Shown piece by piece: positions 49,060 through 57,598 of a stretch of DNA of 64,000 nucleotides. The notes beneath the pieces were generated by a model that was not told the origin of the DNA, made no database searches, and was given only the letters and a program-made list of their open reading frames with translations. The translations under genes were made by a program, and so were the position numbers. The stretch is taken from positions 62,001-126,000 of the forward strand of contig JACPPD010000009.1 of NCBI GenBank assembly GCA_016191145.1, read 5' to 3'. Positions within the stretch are counted from its first letter, which is position 1, and the number at the start of each line of letters is the position of its first letter. The stretch is from Ignavibacteria bacterium (GTDB lineage: Bacteria; Bacteroidota; Ignavibacteria; Kapaibacteriales; Kapaibacteriaceae).

Positions 49060-49983
49060 TTACTTGATGAAGGTGCTCCAGGAGTATTCCCTTGGAGTTG
49101 TGCGGCCCTTCTTGGCAAGTTCTATCAGAAAGGTTGCAGCAGTTTTTAGGATCCACTCGAAATTCTCTTCTTGAATAGACGACCGTTCTGCATCGGGAGC
49201 AGGATTCATGTAATCTATTGCATACGGAATTCCGTCGCGCACTGCAAATTCAACAGTGTTAAAATCGTACCCCAGCATGGTGCAGATTTTAATGCAGAGG
49301 TTGGTTAACATGCTCGTCATTTCTTCGGTAGGTGCAAACGATGCCTTGTATCTTAGGTGGTGTGGGTTGCGCGGATCGTAGGGCATGATGTGCACATGTT
49401 CTTTTCCGATGCAATAACACCGGTAGTATTCAGTGAATTCGATGCCTTCCTGAAGCGTCATCACTATATCGGCGGTCTCGCTATAGCGTTCAAAGAATTC
49501 ATCGATAGAGTGAATTTTGTATACGTGTTTCCAGCCCCCTCCATCATGAGGTTTCAGGTATGCCGGGAAACCGACGTAATCAAAAATTTCTTTCCAATTC
49601 AGAGGATAGGCAAGATTTCTGAATGATTCCGACGTAGTATCGTGCGGATGATTCTTTGTTGGCAGCAGTACCGTTTTGGGAACTGGGATGCCAATTTTGT
49701 TAGCAATGGCATAGTTGAAAAATTTATCATCTGCCTCCCACCAGAACGGATTGTTCACTACCCGAACTCCCTGCATAGCTGCAATCTTGAGCATTGACCG
49801 ATAAAAGGGAACGTCTTGCGAAATGCGGTCAAGAATTACATCAAACTCAAACACCTGATCGAGCCGTATTCCTCCAACCTTCAGGAACTCGGCTGAAACG
49901 CCATCGTCGCGACCGTTTATCTCAGCAACAAGTGCGGGCGGAAAGGTTTGTTCCATGCCGAACAACAAACCAACTTTCTTCAT
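49060..49983 (-). CDS. ATP-grasp superfamily ligase
   Basis: This is a 307-aa ATP-grasp protein. The N-terminal part is a Rossmann-like preATP-grasp fold (VGLLFGMEQTFPPALVAEIN). The ATP-binding segments are GFPAYLKPHDGGGWKHVYKI and LQEGIEFTEYYRCYCIG, and the metal-site region is NTVEFAVRDGIPYAIDYMNP. It probably joins a carboxylate to an amine or thiol; the substrate is unknown. It sits directly before hutH, probably in one operon. Confidence 0.82.
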   Translation of the reverse strand: MKKVGLLFGMEQTFPPALVAEINGRDDGVSAEFLKVGGIRLDQVFEFDVILDRISQDVPFYRSMLKIAAMQGVRVVNNPFWWEADDKFFNYAIANKIGIPVPKTVLLPTKNHPHDTTSESFRNLAYPLNWKEIFDYVGFPAYLKPHDGGGWKHVYKIHSIDEFFERYSETADIVMTLQEGIEFTEYYRCYCIGKEHVHIMPYDPRNPHHLRYKASFAPTEEMTSMLTNLCIKICTMLGYDFNTVEFAVRDGIPYAIDYMNPAPDAERSSIQEENFEWILKTAATFLIELAKKGRTTPREYSWSTFIK

Positions 49984-50001
49984 GTTAATCTCTCGCTGGG
50001 G

Positions 50002-50784
50002 CTAGTGGGATGCAAAGATAAGTTGCATGCCTTCGCGCGGAGTGAATCGGCCAAGCATCGGCGAAGATCCGAGCCAGTCGCCAAGGTTTACGTACAGGCC
50101 GTGGTTGATGTGTTCGTAGGCAGCTTGGTGACGATGCCCCATAACAACAACATCGTAACCCTCGCTCAGCTTGGACAGCGCAAAGTCTCTCAATCCATCG
50201 GTTGTGCCGTAATCCTTCGACGCTGTAAAGTCCCGACTACTCTTTGATGTATGCGATGCCAATCGGATGCCGAGATCGGGATGAAGAAATCGAAACACAG
50301 ACTGTGACACACGGCTTCGTAAAATGCTTCGCAGCAATAGATATCCCTTGTCGTTGATTGCCTTGCCGTCGCCATGGCTAATGTAAAATCGTTTGTCCCC
50401 TATCAACGCATCAACGTCTCCAACTTCAACCTTGATACCAATCTCTTCCTGGAAGTATTTCCAGTGCCCGAAATCGTGATTGCCCATAAGGTAGGTAATC
50501 GGGATTCCTGCATCAATGAAATCGTGCAGGATGGCAAGCGTTCGAACATGCCCCTTGGGAATTGTTGTTTTGTAGTCGAACCAGAAATCAAATAAGTCGC
50601 CAACGATAAAGAGATGGCAAGTTGTGTTCCTAATGCCAGACAAGGTTTGAATGAGAGTTCTTTCTCGTCTGCGATCCGTGTCCCTATCGCCAAAACCAAG
50701 GTGTACGTCGGATATAAAGGTAACGTCTTTTCCTTCAGGCACTTCTAAGATCAGGTTCTTTATGGAGACGACGGGAGAAAGCAT
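50002..50784 (-). CDS. lpxH: UDP-2,3-diacylglucosamine diphosphatase
   Basis: LpxH hydrolyses UDP-2,3-diacylglucosamine to lipid X in lipid A synthesis. It is 260 aa. Metallophosphoesterase motifs: FISDVHLGFGDRDTD, VGDLFDFWFDYKT, YLMGNHDFGHW, YISHGDGKAIND and VMGHRHQAAYE. The FDFWFDY and HGD segments favour LpxH over other members. It shows that the organism makes lipid A. Divergent from panB. Confidence 0.93.
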   Translation of the reverse strand: MLSPVVSIKNLILEVPEGKDVTFISDVHLGFGDRDTDRRRERTLIQTLSGIRNTTCHLFIVGDLFDFWFDYKTTIPKGHVRTLAILHDFIDAGIPITYLMGNHDFGHWKYFQEEIGIKVEVGDVDALIGDKRFYISHGDGKAINDKGYLLLRSILRSRVSQSVFRFLHPDLGIRLASHTSKSSRDFTASKDYGTTDGLRDFALSKLSEGYDVVVMGHRHQAAYEHINHGLYVNLGDWLGSSPMLGRFTPREGMQLIFASH

Positions 50785-50847
50785 AACGGAAAAATAACGA
50801 CACGAAGTGCCGCGACGGCTATCTTTGCGCCTTGTTTAAAGTTTGCT

Positions 50848-51666
50848 ATGGCTCAAAATCCGACCACTCGTAAGCGAGTAACAACGTTACGCCTCGCACA
50901 GATGAAGGAAACGCAGACACCGATTACGTGTCTAACGGCCTACGATGCGCTGACTGCCGAGATCTTTGATCAGGCTGGTATCGATCTGCTGCTTGTAGGT
51001 GATTCGCTAGGGAATGTTGTTCAGGGTCACGACACAACAATTCCCGTTACGCTTGAGCACATGATTTATCACACGCAGGCAGTGGTGCGTTCTGTACATC
51101 ATTCAATGGTTGTTACGGACATGCCCTTTATGTCGTATCAAGCCTCTCCCCGCGAAGCATTTCGAAATGCCGGCAGACTCATGAAGGAAGCCGGGTCGGG
51201 AGCAGTTAAATTGGAAGGGGGCTTGCGAGTAATCGAGGCAGTGCGGCTGATGACGGAGAACGGAATACCAGTAATGGGACACTTGGGTCTCACGCCTCAA
51301 AGCATTCATCAGTTTGGTTCATACCGAGAGCGTGGCGCTTCGGAAGAAGAAGCCGATCAAATCAAAACCGATGCTCTCGCTCTTGAGCAGGCAGGTGTTT
51401 TTGCAATCGTCCTGGAAAAAATCCCTGCGTCTCTTGCCGCTGAAATTACAAATGCATCGCGAGTACCTACTATTGGTATTGGCGCAGGACAGCATTGCGA
51501 CGGACAAATACTCGTGTGGACAGACATGATGGGAATGTCTACTCAGTTCAGGCCACGTTTCGTTCGCCGGTATGCAGAGCTCAACGAAGAAATAACGAAG
51601 GGTGTAAAGCAATACATTGCAGATATTCATGCACACAAATTCCCATCCGATGAGGAAAGCTATTGA
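50848..51666 (+). CDS. panB: 3-methyl-2-oxobutanoate hydroxymethyltransferase
   Basis: PanB adds a hydroxymethyl group from methylene-THF to ketoisovalerate in pantothenate synthesis. It is 272 aa. Motifs: ITCLTAYDALTAEIFDQAGI, LLLVGDSLGNVVQGHDTT, the catalytic glutamate in IVLEKIPASLA, and IGIGAGQHCDGQILVWTDM. The stop overlaps the next ATG (TGATG). It precedes the redox cluster; coaBC in the same pathway is at 58 kb. Confidence 0.97.
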   Translation: MAQNPTTRKRVTTLRLAQMKETQTPITCLTAYDALTAEIFDQAGIDLLLVGDSLGNVVQGHDTTIPVTLEHMIYHTQAVVRSVHHSMVVTDMPFMSYQASPREAFRNAGRLMKEAGSGAVKLEGGLRVIEAVRLMTENGIPVMGHLGLTPQSIHQFGSYRERGASEEEADQIKTDALALEQAGVFAIVLEKIPASLAAEITNASRVPTIGIGAGQHCDGQILVWTDMMGMSTQFRPRFVRRYAELNEEITKGVKQYIADIHAHKFPSDEESY

Positions 51667-52052
51667 TGAGCGGAAGGATAATTGCGGCGGCAGTATCGAT
51701 AGTTATCACAAGTTTGTACGGGTGTTCGCAGTCGCCAGTTACTAACTCCAACGACATCGTATTCCCAGATTCTCTTGTCAGCTACCAAAAACACGTCAAG
51801 CCATTTCTCAATCTTAGATGCGGACAATGTCATAGCGACTCGTATGCAGCCGGCGGCATTCGGTTAACACAGTATTCATATTTACTTTTTGACAAGCCGA
51901 ATCTCATTGTGCCTGGCAAGCCCGACGAATCGTTAGTAAATCAGGTGTTAGAGAGGATAATAGCTCACCAGGCAGGCCGAATGGAAACGATTCCCTCGAA
52001 TCAAATCAATGGCATGCGAACATGGGTTACTGAAGGAGCGCTGAACAATTGA
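51666..52052 (+). CDS. Mono-haem c-type cytochrome-like lipoprotein
   Basis: This is a 128-aa lipoprotein with signal and lipobox (ITSLYGC). One haem-binding motif, CGQCH, lies near residue 53 in FLNLRCGQCHSDSYAAGGIR. The layout (VKPFL..RCGQCH...GGIRL, PGKPDESLV, MRTWVTEGAL) matches the short cytochrome-like domain called planctomycete cytochrome C. A methionine ligand could come from the GRMETIPSNQ stretch. The ATG at 51666 overlaps the panB stop. It begins a run of five envelope genes that look redox-linked. Confidence 0.82.
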   Translation: MSGRIIAAAVSIVITSLYGCSQSPVTNSNDIVFPDSLVSYQKHVKPFLNLRCGQCHSDSYAAGGIRLTQYSYLLFDKPNLIVPGKPDESLVNQVLERIIAHQAGRMETIPSNQINGMRTWVTEGALNN

Positions 52053-52080
52053 AAATTCACCGATCACAAATCAATCAAGG

Positions 52081-53112
52081 ATGTCAATCATGCCACTGAC
52101 ACGCTTGTCGCTTGCAATATTGCTAATCAGTTCTGCTGTCTTTGGGTGTACCCGTAAGGCTACACCAACACCCATCGAAGAATTGAAACTGATCAAGGAT
52201 GATGTAAGAAAATTTGAAATTAAAGTTCCTGCAAACTGGTACATTCAAACAGTGAGTGGCGAACTAGTACTTGCAACATCGCACAAGGGAGTTTCGCGGC
52301 GTTTCTTCGATTTCAGTAGAGGCGAAGGTGGAGCCAAGGTAGAGTTCAGAGCAATACAACTGGACAGTACACGATCAATGGACTCCCTGATCAAGAACAG
52401 TAAGCTCGAATTCGAAGATCATCTCGATCGGTACACAGTTACAGATGTATCTGTTGGCGGAAAGAAAGGAAAGCTTCTTGCAGTTCACTTCGATCAGGAA
52501 GATGGAGAGTATAGATCTGAAGCGTATTTCGCTGAAAACGATTCCGTTGTATCTATTCTTACGCTTGCGGCCTTTGGAAAAACATTCGAAGATTACAAAG
52601 AGCCCTTCGATGAAATTGTAAAGTCGGTAAAACTCGCGCGGCGTCCAGATGTCATCAGCAACATTCCCGACACGATAGCGCCCACAGGTCCAGAGCCCCC
52701 TTCAGACACATTGCGTCCGTATAGCTCCAGTGAATTTACCATTCAGATTCCGCAGAACTTCGAAGGTAAGAATGCTAACACTGCCGGACTTTCCGCGATA
52801 AACTTCGTGGGATCTCGTCTGGACTGCAACATCCAGATAGATGTATTTGATGCGACAAAACAGAACAAGCTTGACAAGATCATCGAGCAGAACAAACCGA
52901 ACTATGGTGGGGGCGATGCGAGGAGTACTTCGCTCGGAGGAACGAAAGCGTATTATTTTTCCTACACGCCAACAAAGACTGTATCGAGCAGAGCATACTT
53001 TGTAATCAAGGACAAAAAGCTGTTCCGCATTACAGTGAACTGGTATAAGGCTCAGGAAAAGTTGTATTTGCCAATATTTGAGAAATCGCTGGCGACTGTA
53101 ACTTTTAAATAA
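52081..53112 (+). CDS. Lipoprotein with two PsbP-like halves
   Basis: This is a 343-aa lipoprotein (lipobox SAVFGC). The body consists of two similar parts. The first (residues about 40-190) has FEIKVPANWYIQ ... SEAYFAENDSVVSILTLAA; the second (about 215-343) has FTIQIPQNF ... SRAYFVIKDKKLFRITVNW. These resemble the PsbP/MOG1 fold, so the gene may have arisen by internal duplication. The role is unknown. It is 28 nt after the cytochrome-like gene and has a terminator behind it. Confidence 0.72.
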   Translation: MSIMPLTRLSLAILLISSAVFGCTRKATPTPIEELKLIKDDVRKFEIKVPANWYIQTVSGELVLATSHKGVSRRFFDFSRGEGGAKVEFRAIQLDSTRSMDSLIKNSKLEFEDHLDRYTVTDVSVGGKKGKLLAVHFDQEDGEYRSEAYFAENDSVVSILTLAAFGKTFEDYKEPFDEIVKSVKLARRPDVISNIPDTIAPTGPEPPSDTLRPYSSSEFTIQIPQNFEGKNANTAGLSAINFVGSRLDCNIQIDVFDATKQNKLDKIIEQNKPNYGGGDARSTSLGGTKAYYFSYTPTKTVSSRAYFVIKDKKLFRITVNWYKAQEKLYLPIFEKSLATVTFK

Positions 53113-53131
53113 ACTAAAGATCGACCGACGC

Positions 53132-53159
53132 AACGGCGATCGTTATGGTCGCCGTTTTT
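53132..53159 (+). terminator. Rho-independent terminator after the PsbP-like lipoprotein
   Basis: AACGGCGA and TCGCCGTT form an 8-bp stem around a 9-nt loop, followed by a run of T residues. It lies about 20 nt after the stop and separates the lipoprotein from the barrel gene. Confidence 0.75.
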
Positions 53160-53173
53160 GTTTCTCACCCCGC

Positions 53174-54367
53174 ATGCGTGTTCACATGAAATGGATTCGC
53201 GGTCTTGTTGCATCAATTGTTTTTTCAGGCATTTGTTCAGCAACACCGCAATTGTCTTTGTTAACGGGCAACCGTTGTTCAAACTGTCATGTCGCATTTT
53301 CCGGCGGAGCAACCCGTAACCAGCTTGGTTGGTACTCCATGTATGATGTGAGCATCATCCCACGGGATTCAGACATTCTATCGTGGCTTTATCCATCTGA
53401 TTCGACAAACGACATCTCAAAAAAGCAATTCATCTATGGGTGGGATTTCCGTATTCAGAGCACTAAATCTTTTACAGATGAAAATGCCAGCAGGGTAATT
53501 TTTCCCATGCAAGCTGCAGTGTACGCAGCATATCAACCAGTAAAAGCGTTTACTATCGAGGGGTCGTACAACATTGCATCTCTCCGCCAGGCCCCCAACT
53601 CCGATCAGCAGATACGCTTTCCAGGGCAGCGGGCCGGATGGCTGAGTACCATCATTCAGCCAGGACGCATGCTTCCTGCATTGAGAGCAGGACTGTTCCG
53701 CCCGTCGATCGGCATTAGGTACGATGACCACACCATATACACATACAACTACGTTCTGCCTCTTTCCCGCCAAGTGATTATTGCTCCCAACTGGGCAGAA
53801 TATGGTGCTGAAGTTTCATACGAAGGGCTGACGTGGCTTACCGCTGAAATGGGCATATTCGGCTCAGGAGGTTTGTCTCAAGTTCCGCTGTGGGACGGCG
53901 TTGCATTTCGCAGTGCAATTACAGGAAATGCTCCAACAGTGACTGCACGCCTTGTTGCATGGCCAAAAATTTCGGAGGGGTTGTCTGCAGGGTATGTAGG
54001 GGGCTCGTATCTGTTTAACAATGATTTCTCGATGCTCAATGCGTTTGTTGGTATTGGACTCACAGATTATCTCTCGCTGATAGCAGAGACTGTGTTTACG
54101 TCTAAAACCGACGTAATGAAATCGACGACATTCATGACTGAGTTGCTGTGGCAATTGTGGTCTCCGGTACTCGCCTATGTGAGGTACGAAACAGGCACTA
54201 CCAATTTCGTTAATACTGCCAATAGCTCAACCATCAATAGCCTCATATTCGGATCGCAGCTATTTGTGCTGCCATTTGTTGAATTCAGACCCGAGTATCG
54301 GATCCAAGACACCTATCTTGACGGTTATTCGTCTCGATGGAACTTTCAACTCCACATCTTTTATTAA
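53174..54367 (+). CDS. Outer-membrane beta-barrel protein with N-terminal CxxCH haem motif
   Basis: This is a 397-aa protein. The signal peptide (to about residue 24) is followed at once by LLTGNRCSNCHVAFSGGATR, a CSNCH haem-binding motif with a Gly-rich follow-up. The remaining about 330 residues alternate polar and hydrophobic residues, rich in Tyr, Trp and Gly, as in a transmembrane barrel, and end in an aromatic residue (QLHIFY), typical of outer-membrane proteins. A haem at the periplasmic mouth of a barrel suggests an electron conduit, but this is inference. The start at 53174 or at ATG 53186 cannot be decided. Confidence 0.75.
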   Translation: MRVHMKWIRGLVASIVFSGICSATPQLSLLTGNRCSNCHVAFSGGATRNQLGWYSMYDVSIIPRDSDILSWLYPSDSTNDISKKQFIYGWDFRIQSTKSFTDENASRVIFPMQAAVYAAYQPVKAFTIEGSYNIASLRQAPNSDQQIRFPGQRAGWLSTIIQPGRMLPALRAGLFRPSIGIRYDDHTIYTYNYVLPLSRQVIIAPNWAEYGAEVSYEGLTWLTAEMGIFGSGGLSQVPLWDGVAFRSAITGNAPTVTARLVAWPKISEGLSAGYVGGSYLFNNDFSMLNAFVGIGLTDYLSLIAETVFTSKTDVMKSTTFMTELLWQLWSPVLAYVRYETGTTNFVNTANSSTINSLIFGSQLFVLPFVEFRPEYRIQDTYLDGYSSRWNFQLHIFY

Positions 54368-54386
54368 TGAATATTATCATTTTGCA

Positions 54387-54686
54387 ATGATCTGGAAGTT
54401 CATCATCGTATTGGCAACATTCGCAATCGTTCTTGGCGGCATTGTATGGTATGCCCACGGACGCCACGTCTACACAAAGACCCGCGAAGAGGTAGTGACA
54501 ATTGTAAATGACGATTTGTTTGGCTCTCGTGAAGAGCGGACGTGGATTGATACATTCAAACTTGGGATGCTACCCGATGATGCATCGGTAACCGTTCTGT
54601 ACAGATCGTATGCATTCATTATCGGTGTTAGTGTTACCACAATCGTTTTCAGTTCAATAATGTTGAGAAGGAGAAAACGCAAATGA
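54387..54686 (+). CDS. Small protein with two membrane segments
   Basis: This is a 99-aa protein of unknown function. A hydrophobic segment at residues 3-22 (WKFIIVLATFAIVLGGIVWY) and another near 72-92 flank a polar domain of about 50 residues (TKTREEVVTIVNDDLFGS, TWIDTFKLGMLPDD); the end is very basic (LRRRKRK). It lies 19 nt after the barrel gene and overlaps the Rieske gene by ATGA, so it is part of the cluster. No clear ribosome binding site is seen. Confidence 0.6.
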   Translation: MIWKFIIVLATFAIVLGGIVWYAHGRHVYTKTREEVVTIVNDDLFGSREERTWIDTFKLGMLPDDASVTVLYRSYAFIIGVSVTTIVFSSIMLRRRKRK

Positions 54687-55153
54687 AGCTCGACCGACGA
54701 GCATTCCTCACGGCATCATTAAAGTCCGTTGGGCTTACACTTAGTGCATCTGCAATTACCGCATTACTAGCGTCGTGCGAAAAATCGGAAACGTCTCCAA
54801 CCAAGTCCGGCGGAAAATTTAAGATAGACACTACAAGTTATCCCGAGTTAGGATACGTTGGCGGAATAACGTCGGTGTCCATTAACGGACTGAACAATGA
54901 TCGGCCCATATTTGTCTCGCGAATTGCACAGAAAACGTTTGCTGTTTTTACAACAGTCTGTACACACCAGGGGTGCATTGTAGATCTTCCGGGATACGCG
55001 GGCAACAATTGTATATGCCCATGCCATTTCGCCGAATTTTCACCAACCAATGGTAGAGTTGTCAAACAACCCAATATCGGATCGGCCACCGATCTTCCTA
55101 CGTTTGCTTCGTCTTTCGATATCACAACACAGATTCTTACAGTAACAGGTTAA
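54683..55153 (+). CDS. Rieske [2Fe-2S] lipoprotein
   Basis: This is a 156-aa Rieske protein. The N-terminus is a Tat-type signal (DRRAFLTASLKSVGLTLS) that also ends in a lipobox-like ALLASC. The cluster-binding motifs are CTHQGC at about residue 93 and CPCHFAEFSPTNG at about 112, so all four ligands are present, along with the disulfide-forming cysteines. There is no cytochrome b gene beside it, unlike a bc1/b6f operon. Together with the haem proteins upstream it points to periplasmic electron transfer. Confidence 0.88.
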   Translation: MKLDRRAFLTASLKSVGLTLSASAITALLASCEKSETSPTKSGGKFKIDTTSYPELGYVGGITSVSINGLNNDRPIFVSRIAQKTFAVFTTVCTHQGCIVDLPGYAGNNCICPCHFAEFSPTNGRVVKQPNIGSATDLPTFASSFDITTQILTVTG

Positions 55154-55154
55154 C

Positions 55155-56225
55155 ATGGGTACTTTCACAAACGAGGAGCGCACCACATTATATCGGGCGT
55201 TTCTCGATGTGACGAAGCGCGGACATTACCTTTCCTCTGAAATCGATCTTGTCTTTAAGCTGCTGTCTCCAACGGCCGATAAAGCAACATACTATCGTTC
55301 GATACTATTCCAGGCAATCCGCTACAACGATTTCGATGGCGCGGTAAAGGGTGTGTATGACGAAGTCTGCAACCCTGAAAAGATGTATATGACGGAATGG
55401 ATGCGCGAGGCTCTCGTTCGTTCGTTGGGAGAGAATTTTGATGGGTTCATTTCACACTCACTGACCAATGCTCCCGTATTCATTCGTGTAAACATATTAA
55501 AGACTACTGCCAGTGTTCTTGTTTCACAGCTTTCGTCGTTTAATGCCAGCGTTGTTAATAAGGAATGCATACTCATTGGTTCGCCGTATGGTTTGTTTCG
55601 AAGCGATGCATTTGCGCATGGATACTTTGAGCAGCAGGACATTAACAGTCAGCGTGTTACAGAAAGTCTCAATGTAGGTATAGGCATGCGCGTAGTTGAT
55701 GCCTGTGCAGGCAGCGGAGGTAAGACGCTACACATTGCCGCAAGGATGAAGAATCGGGGGACGTTGGTTGCACTTGACATTGATCCACACAGACTCGAAG
55801 TATTGCACGAAAGAGCCATTAGAGCTGGCATTGATAATATCGATAAACGTCAGGTTTCGTCGACTAAGGTTATTAAACGAATTGAGGGAACGGCCGATCG
55901 AGTTCTCATCGACGCTCCATGCACAGGGACAGGCGTGCTGAGAAGAAATCCTGACATCTTATACCACCTTTCGGAAAGATCATTAGACACATTGCTGACG
56001 CTACAAAAGGATATTCTGCGCCGCAATGCGCTAATTGCAAAACCTGGTGGTCGAATTGTTTATGCTGTTTGCAGTGTCTTAGCCGAAGAGGGCGAACAGC
56101 AAGTGCACGGATTTCTCGAAAACAACGGTGAGTTTGTTCTCGCGGAGGAATGGAAAACCTTACCCGGAGACAATGGTGGTGACGGATTCTACTGTGCCGT
56201 GATTACGAGATCAGTACGCGCATGA
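55155..56225 (+). CDS. RsmB/NSUN-like RNA cytosine-C5 methyltransferase
   Basis: This 356-aa SAM-dependent methyltransferase has an N-terminal NusB-like helical part (residues 1-100) and a RsmB-type catalytic domain. Motifs: RVVDACAGSGGKTLHIAARM (SAM site), DRVLIDAPCTGTGVLRRNPD (first catalytic Cys), and IVYAVCSVLAEEGEQQV (second Cys). Target is probably 16S rRNA C967 as for RsmB, but it is shorter than E. coli RsmB, so the exact site is not certain. The 3' end overlaps that of the convergent gene by 23 bp. Confidence 0.85.
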   Translation: MGTFTNEERTTLYRAFLDVTKRGHYLSSEIDLVFKLLSPTADKATYYRSILFQAIRYNDFDGAVKGVYDEVCNPEKMYMTEWMREALVRSLGENFDGFISHSLTNAPVFIRVNILKTTASVLVSQLSSFNASVVNKECILIGSPYGLFRSDAFAHGYFEQQDINSQRVTESLNVGIGMRVVDACAGSGGKTLHIAARMKNRGTLVALDIDPHRLEVLHERAIRAGIDNIDKRQVSSTKVIKRIEGTADRVLIDAPCTGTGVLRRNPDILYHLSERSLDTLLTLQKDILRRNALIAKPGGRIVYAVCSVLAEEGEQQVHGFLENNGEFVLAEEWKTLPGDNGGDGFYCAVITRSVRA

Positions 56226-56916
56226 GCTTGCGTTTTGCAACCGGTAGTATTGTTTCGTCGAATGGGAAATCAAGATCTGTGTCAACGATATATGTTGCAG
56301 GATTAGGCATGTCCTGATGTTCTTTTATCAATTCCAATTTAACAGACTCGGGAGCCTCATGTACAATCCTCATGTCCCGCGTTTGCAGCTCAATGGTCTT
56401 CATCGCTCGGTATTTGTCGTTATCGTCGTGGTACAACGACATTTCATATCGTATCACATGCGACAATCCTGCCTTCGGATCGGGAATAAACGCATATCCT
56501 TCATCGCGGTATAGCGGCATGATGCCAACAATATCGATGGATAGATTATGCGTTACAAAGTCAAACATTGCAACACCTTCTTCGGTTAGCTGTTTGATGC
56601 TGGGCAATGCCCATGCAATAAGTTCAAACATGCGCTCCACGGCTACTTCATCGGCTGGGATTGCGTCGAACAAAAGAGTCTTTTTCTCGATATCCACACC
56701 CTTCAGACGTCGCGGCAAAACCGTCCGATACTGATCTCTGTTTGCCTGGATTGTTTCCAGTACAGAAACCAACTCGATAAAATCACCGAGCCTCGGATAA
56801 AGCATGTTGTGACGAAATTCCTTTTCCGCCTGCTGTACAGAGGCGAGGATCTTGTACTGAGTAGTTTCGATATCTGTTGAACTACTCGTGAACATCTCCA
56901 GATCAAGTGCTGCCAT
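56203..56916 (-). CDS. Unknown protein of 237 aa
   Basis: I do not recognise this soluble, acidic protein. It has an N-terminal helical region (TQYKILASVQQAEKEFRHNM) and a mixed C-terminal part with ELQTRDMRIVHEAPESVKLE and YIVDTDLDFPFDETIL. No signal peptide or membrane segment. The ATG at 56916 was chosen because AAAGGAG lies 6 nt upstream, the best ribosome binding site in the area; a longer reading adds seven codons. It converges with, and overlaps, the methyltransferase gene. Confidence 0.75.
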   Translation of the reverse strand: MAALDLEMFTSSSTDIETTQYKILASVQQAEKEFRHNMLYPRLGDFIELVSVLETIQANRDQYRTVLPRRLKGVDIEKKTLLFDAIPADEVAVERMFELIAWALPSIKQLTEEGVAMFDFVTHNLSIDIVGIMPLYRDEGYAFIPDPKAGLSHVIRYEMSLYHDDNDKYRAMKTIELQTRDMRIVHEAPESVKLELIKEHQDMPNPATYIVDTDLDFPFDETILPVAKRKLMRVLIS

Positions 56917-57038
56917 CTCGATCTCCTTTGCGTCCACCCTACCAATTGGGCGTATTACTTTATAACAAACATTGCGCCAATTTTGTTACAAAATCGTCTG
57001 CGCCCATCAACACAACCGATTAGCCGGAACCCGACTCT

Positions 57039-57449
57039 TTGAATAATCCCATCGTCATATTCGACGGAGTATGCAACCTCTGCAATGCAACCGTTGATTT
57101 CCTTATCACGCACGATCGGACATCAACTCTCAGGTTCACATCGTTTCAGGGGAAGGGGGCTGAATTACTTGTCGACTTTGGAATAATCGAGATGCCCGTC
57201 ACCATTTATGTAATCGATAACAACACACTGTACTCTGAATCCACGGCAATTCTTTACCTCACGCAGTTTCTGCCATTCCCCTATCGCATGCTGTGGTATT
57301 TATGGTCACTAGGTTTTCTAAGCCCCTTACCACCCTTCCTTCGTAACGCCCTATACCGTCTCGTAGCGCGGAACCGATATCGTTGGTTTGGTGAACGTGT
57401 TAGCTGCCGTACGCCAACCACCGAAGAACAACACCGTTTTCTGAATTAA
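57039..57449 (+). CDS. DCC-family (DUF393) thiol-disulfide oxidoreductase-like protein
   Basis: This 136-aa protein has the DCC family hallmark at the N-terminus, VIFDGVCNLCNATVDFLI, with the CxxC that gives the thioredoxin-like redox site. The later ESTAILYLTQFLPFPYRML and ARNRYRWFGE parts also match the family. Function in bacteria is unproven. The start is TTG; no ATG lies in frame upstream and the binding site is weak. A 29-bp repeat array follows directly. Confidence 0.85.
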   Translation: MNNPIVIFDGVCNLCNATVDFLITHDRTSTLRFTSFQGKGAELLVDFGIIEMPVTIYVIDNNTLYSESTAILYLTQFLPFPYRMLWYLWSLGFLSPLPPFLRNALYRLVARNRYRWFGERVSCRTPTTEEQHRFLN

Positions 57450-57455
57450 TCGACC

Positions 57456-57566
57456 TTACCCGGCAGCATATGTCTCCCGGCATGTTACCCGGCAGCATAT
57501 GCCTCCCGGCATGTTACCCGGCAGCATATGCCTCCCGGCATGTTACCCGGCAGCATATGCCTCCCG
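57456..57566. repeat. 29-bp tandem repeat array (about 3.8 units)
   Basis: Units begin at 57456, 57485, 57514 and 57543 (partial). The unit reads TTACCCGGCAGCATATGCC then TCCCGGCATG, the same family as the array at 44212 but with TTACCC in place of TTCCCC. Units 2 and 3 are identical. It fills the gap between the DCC gene and rpoZ. A diverged copy lies 50 bp further on. Confidence 0.9.
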
Positions 57567-57598
57567 AAAGATATTCCAGCAACCCACCAAACAGCCAT

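Noticed and set aside
44212-57566. CRISPR array
   Set aside because: Units are contiguous with no variable spacers and no cas genes are present.
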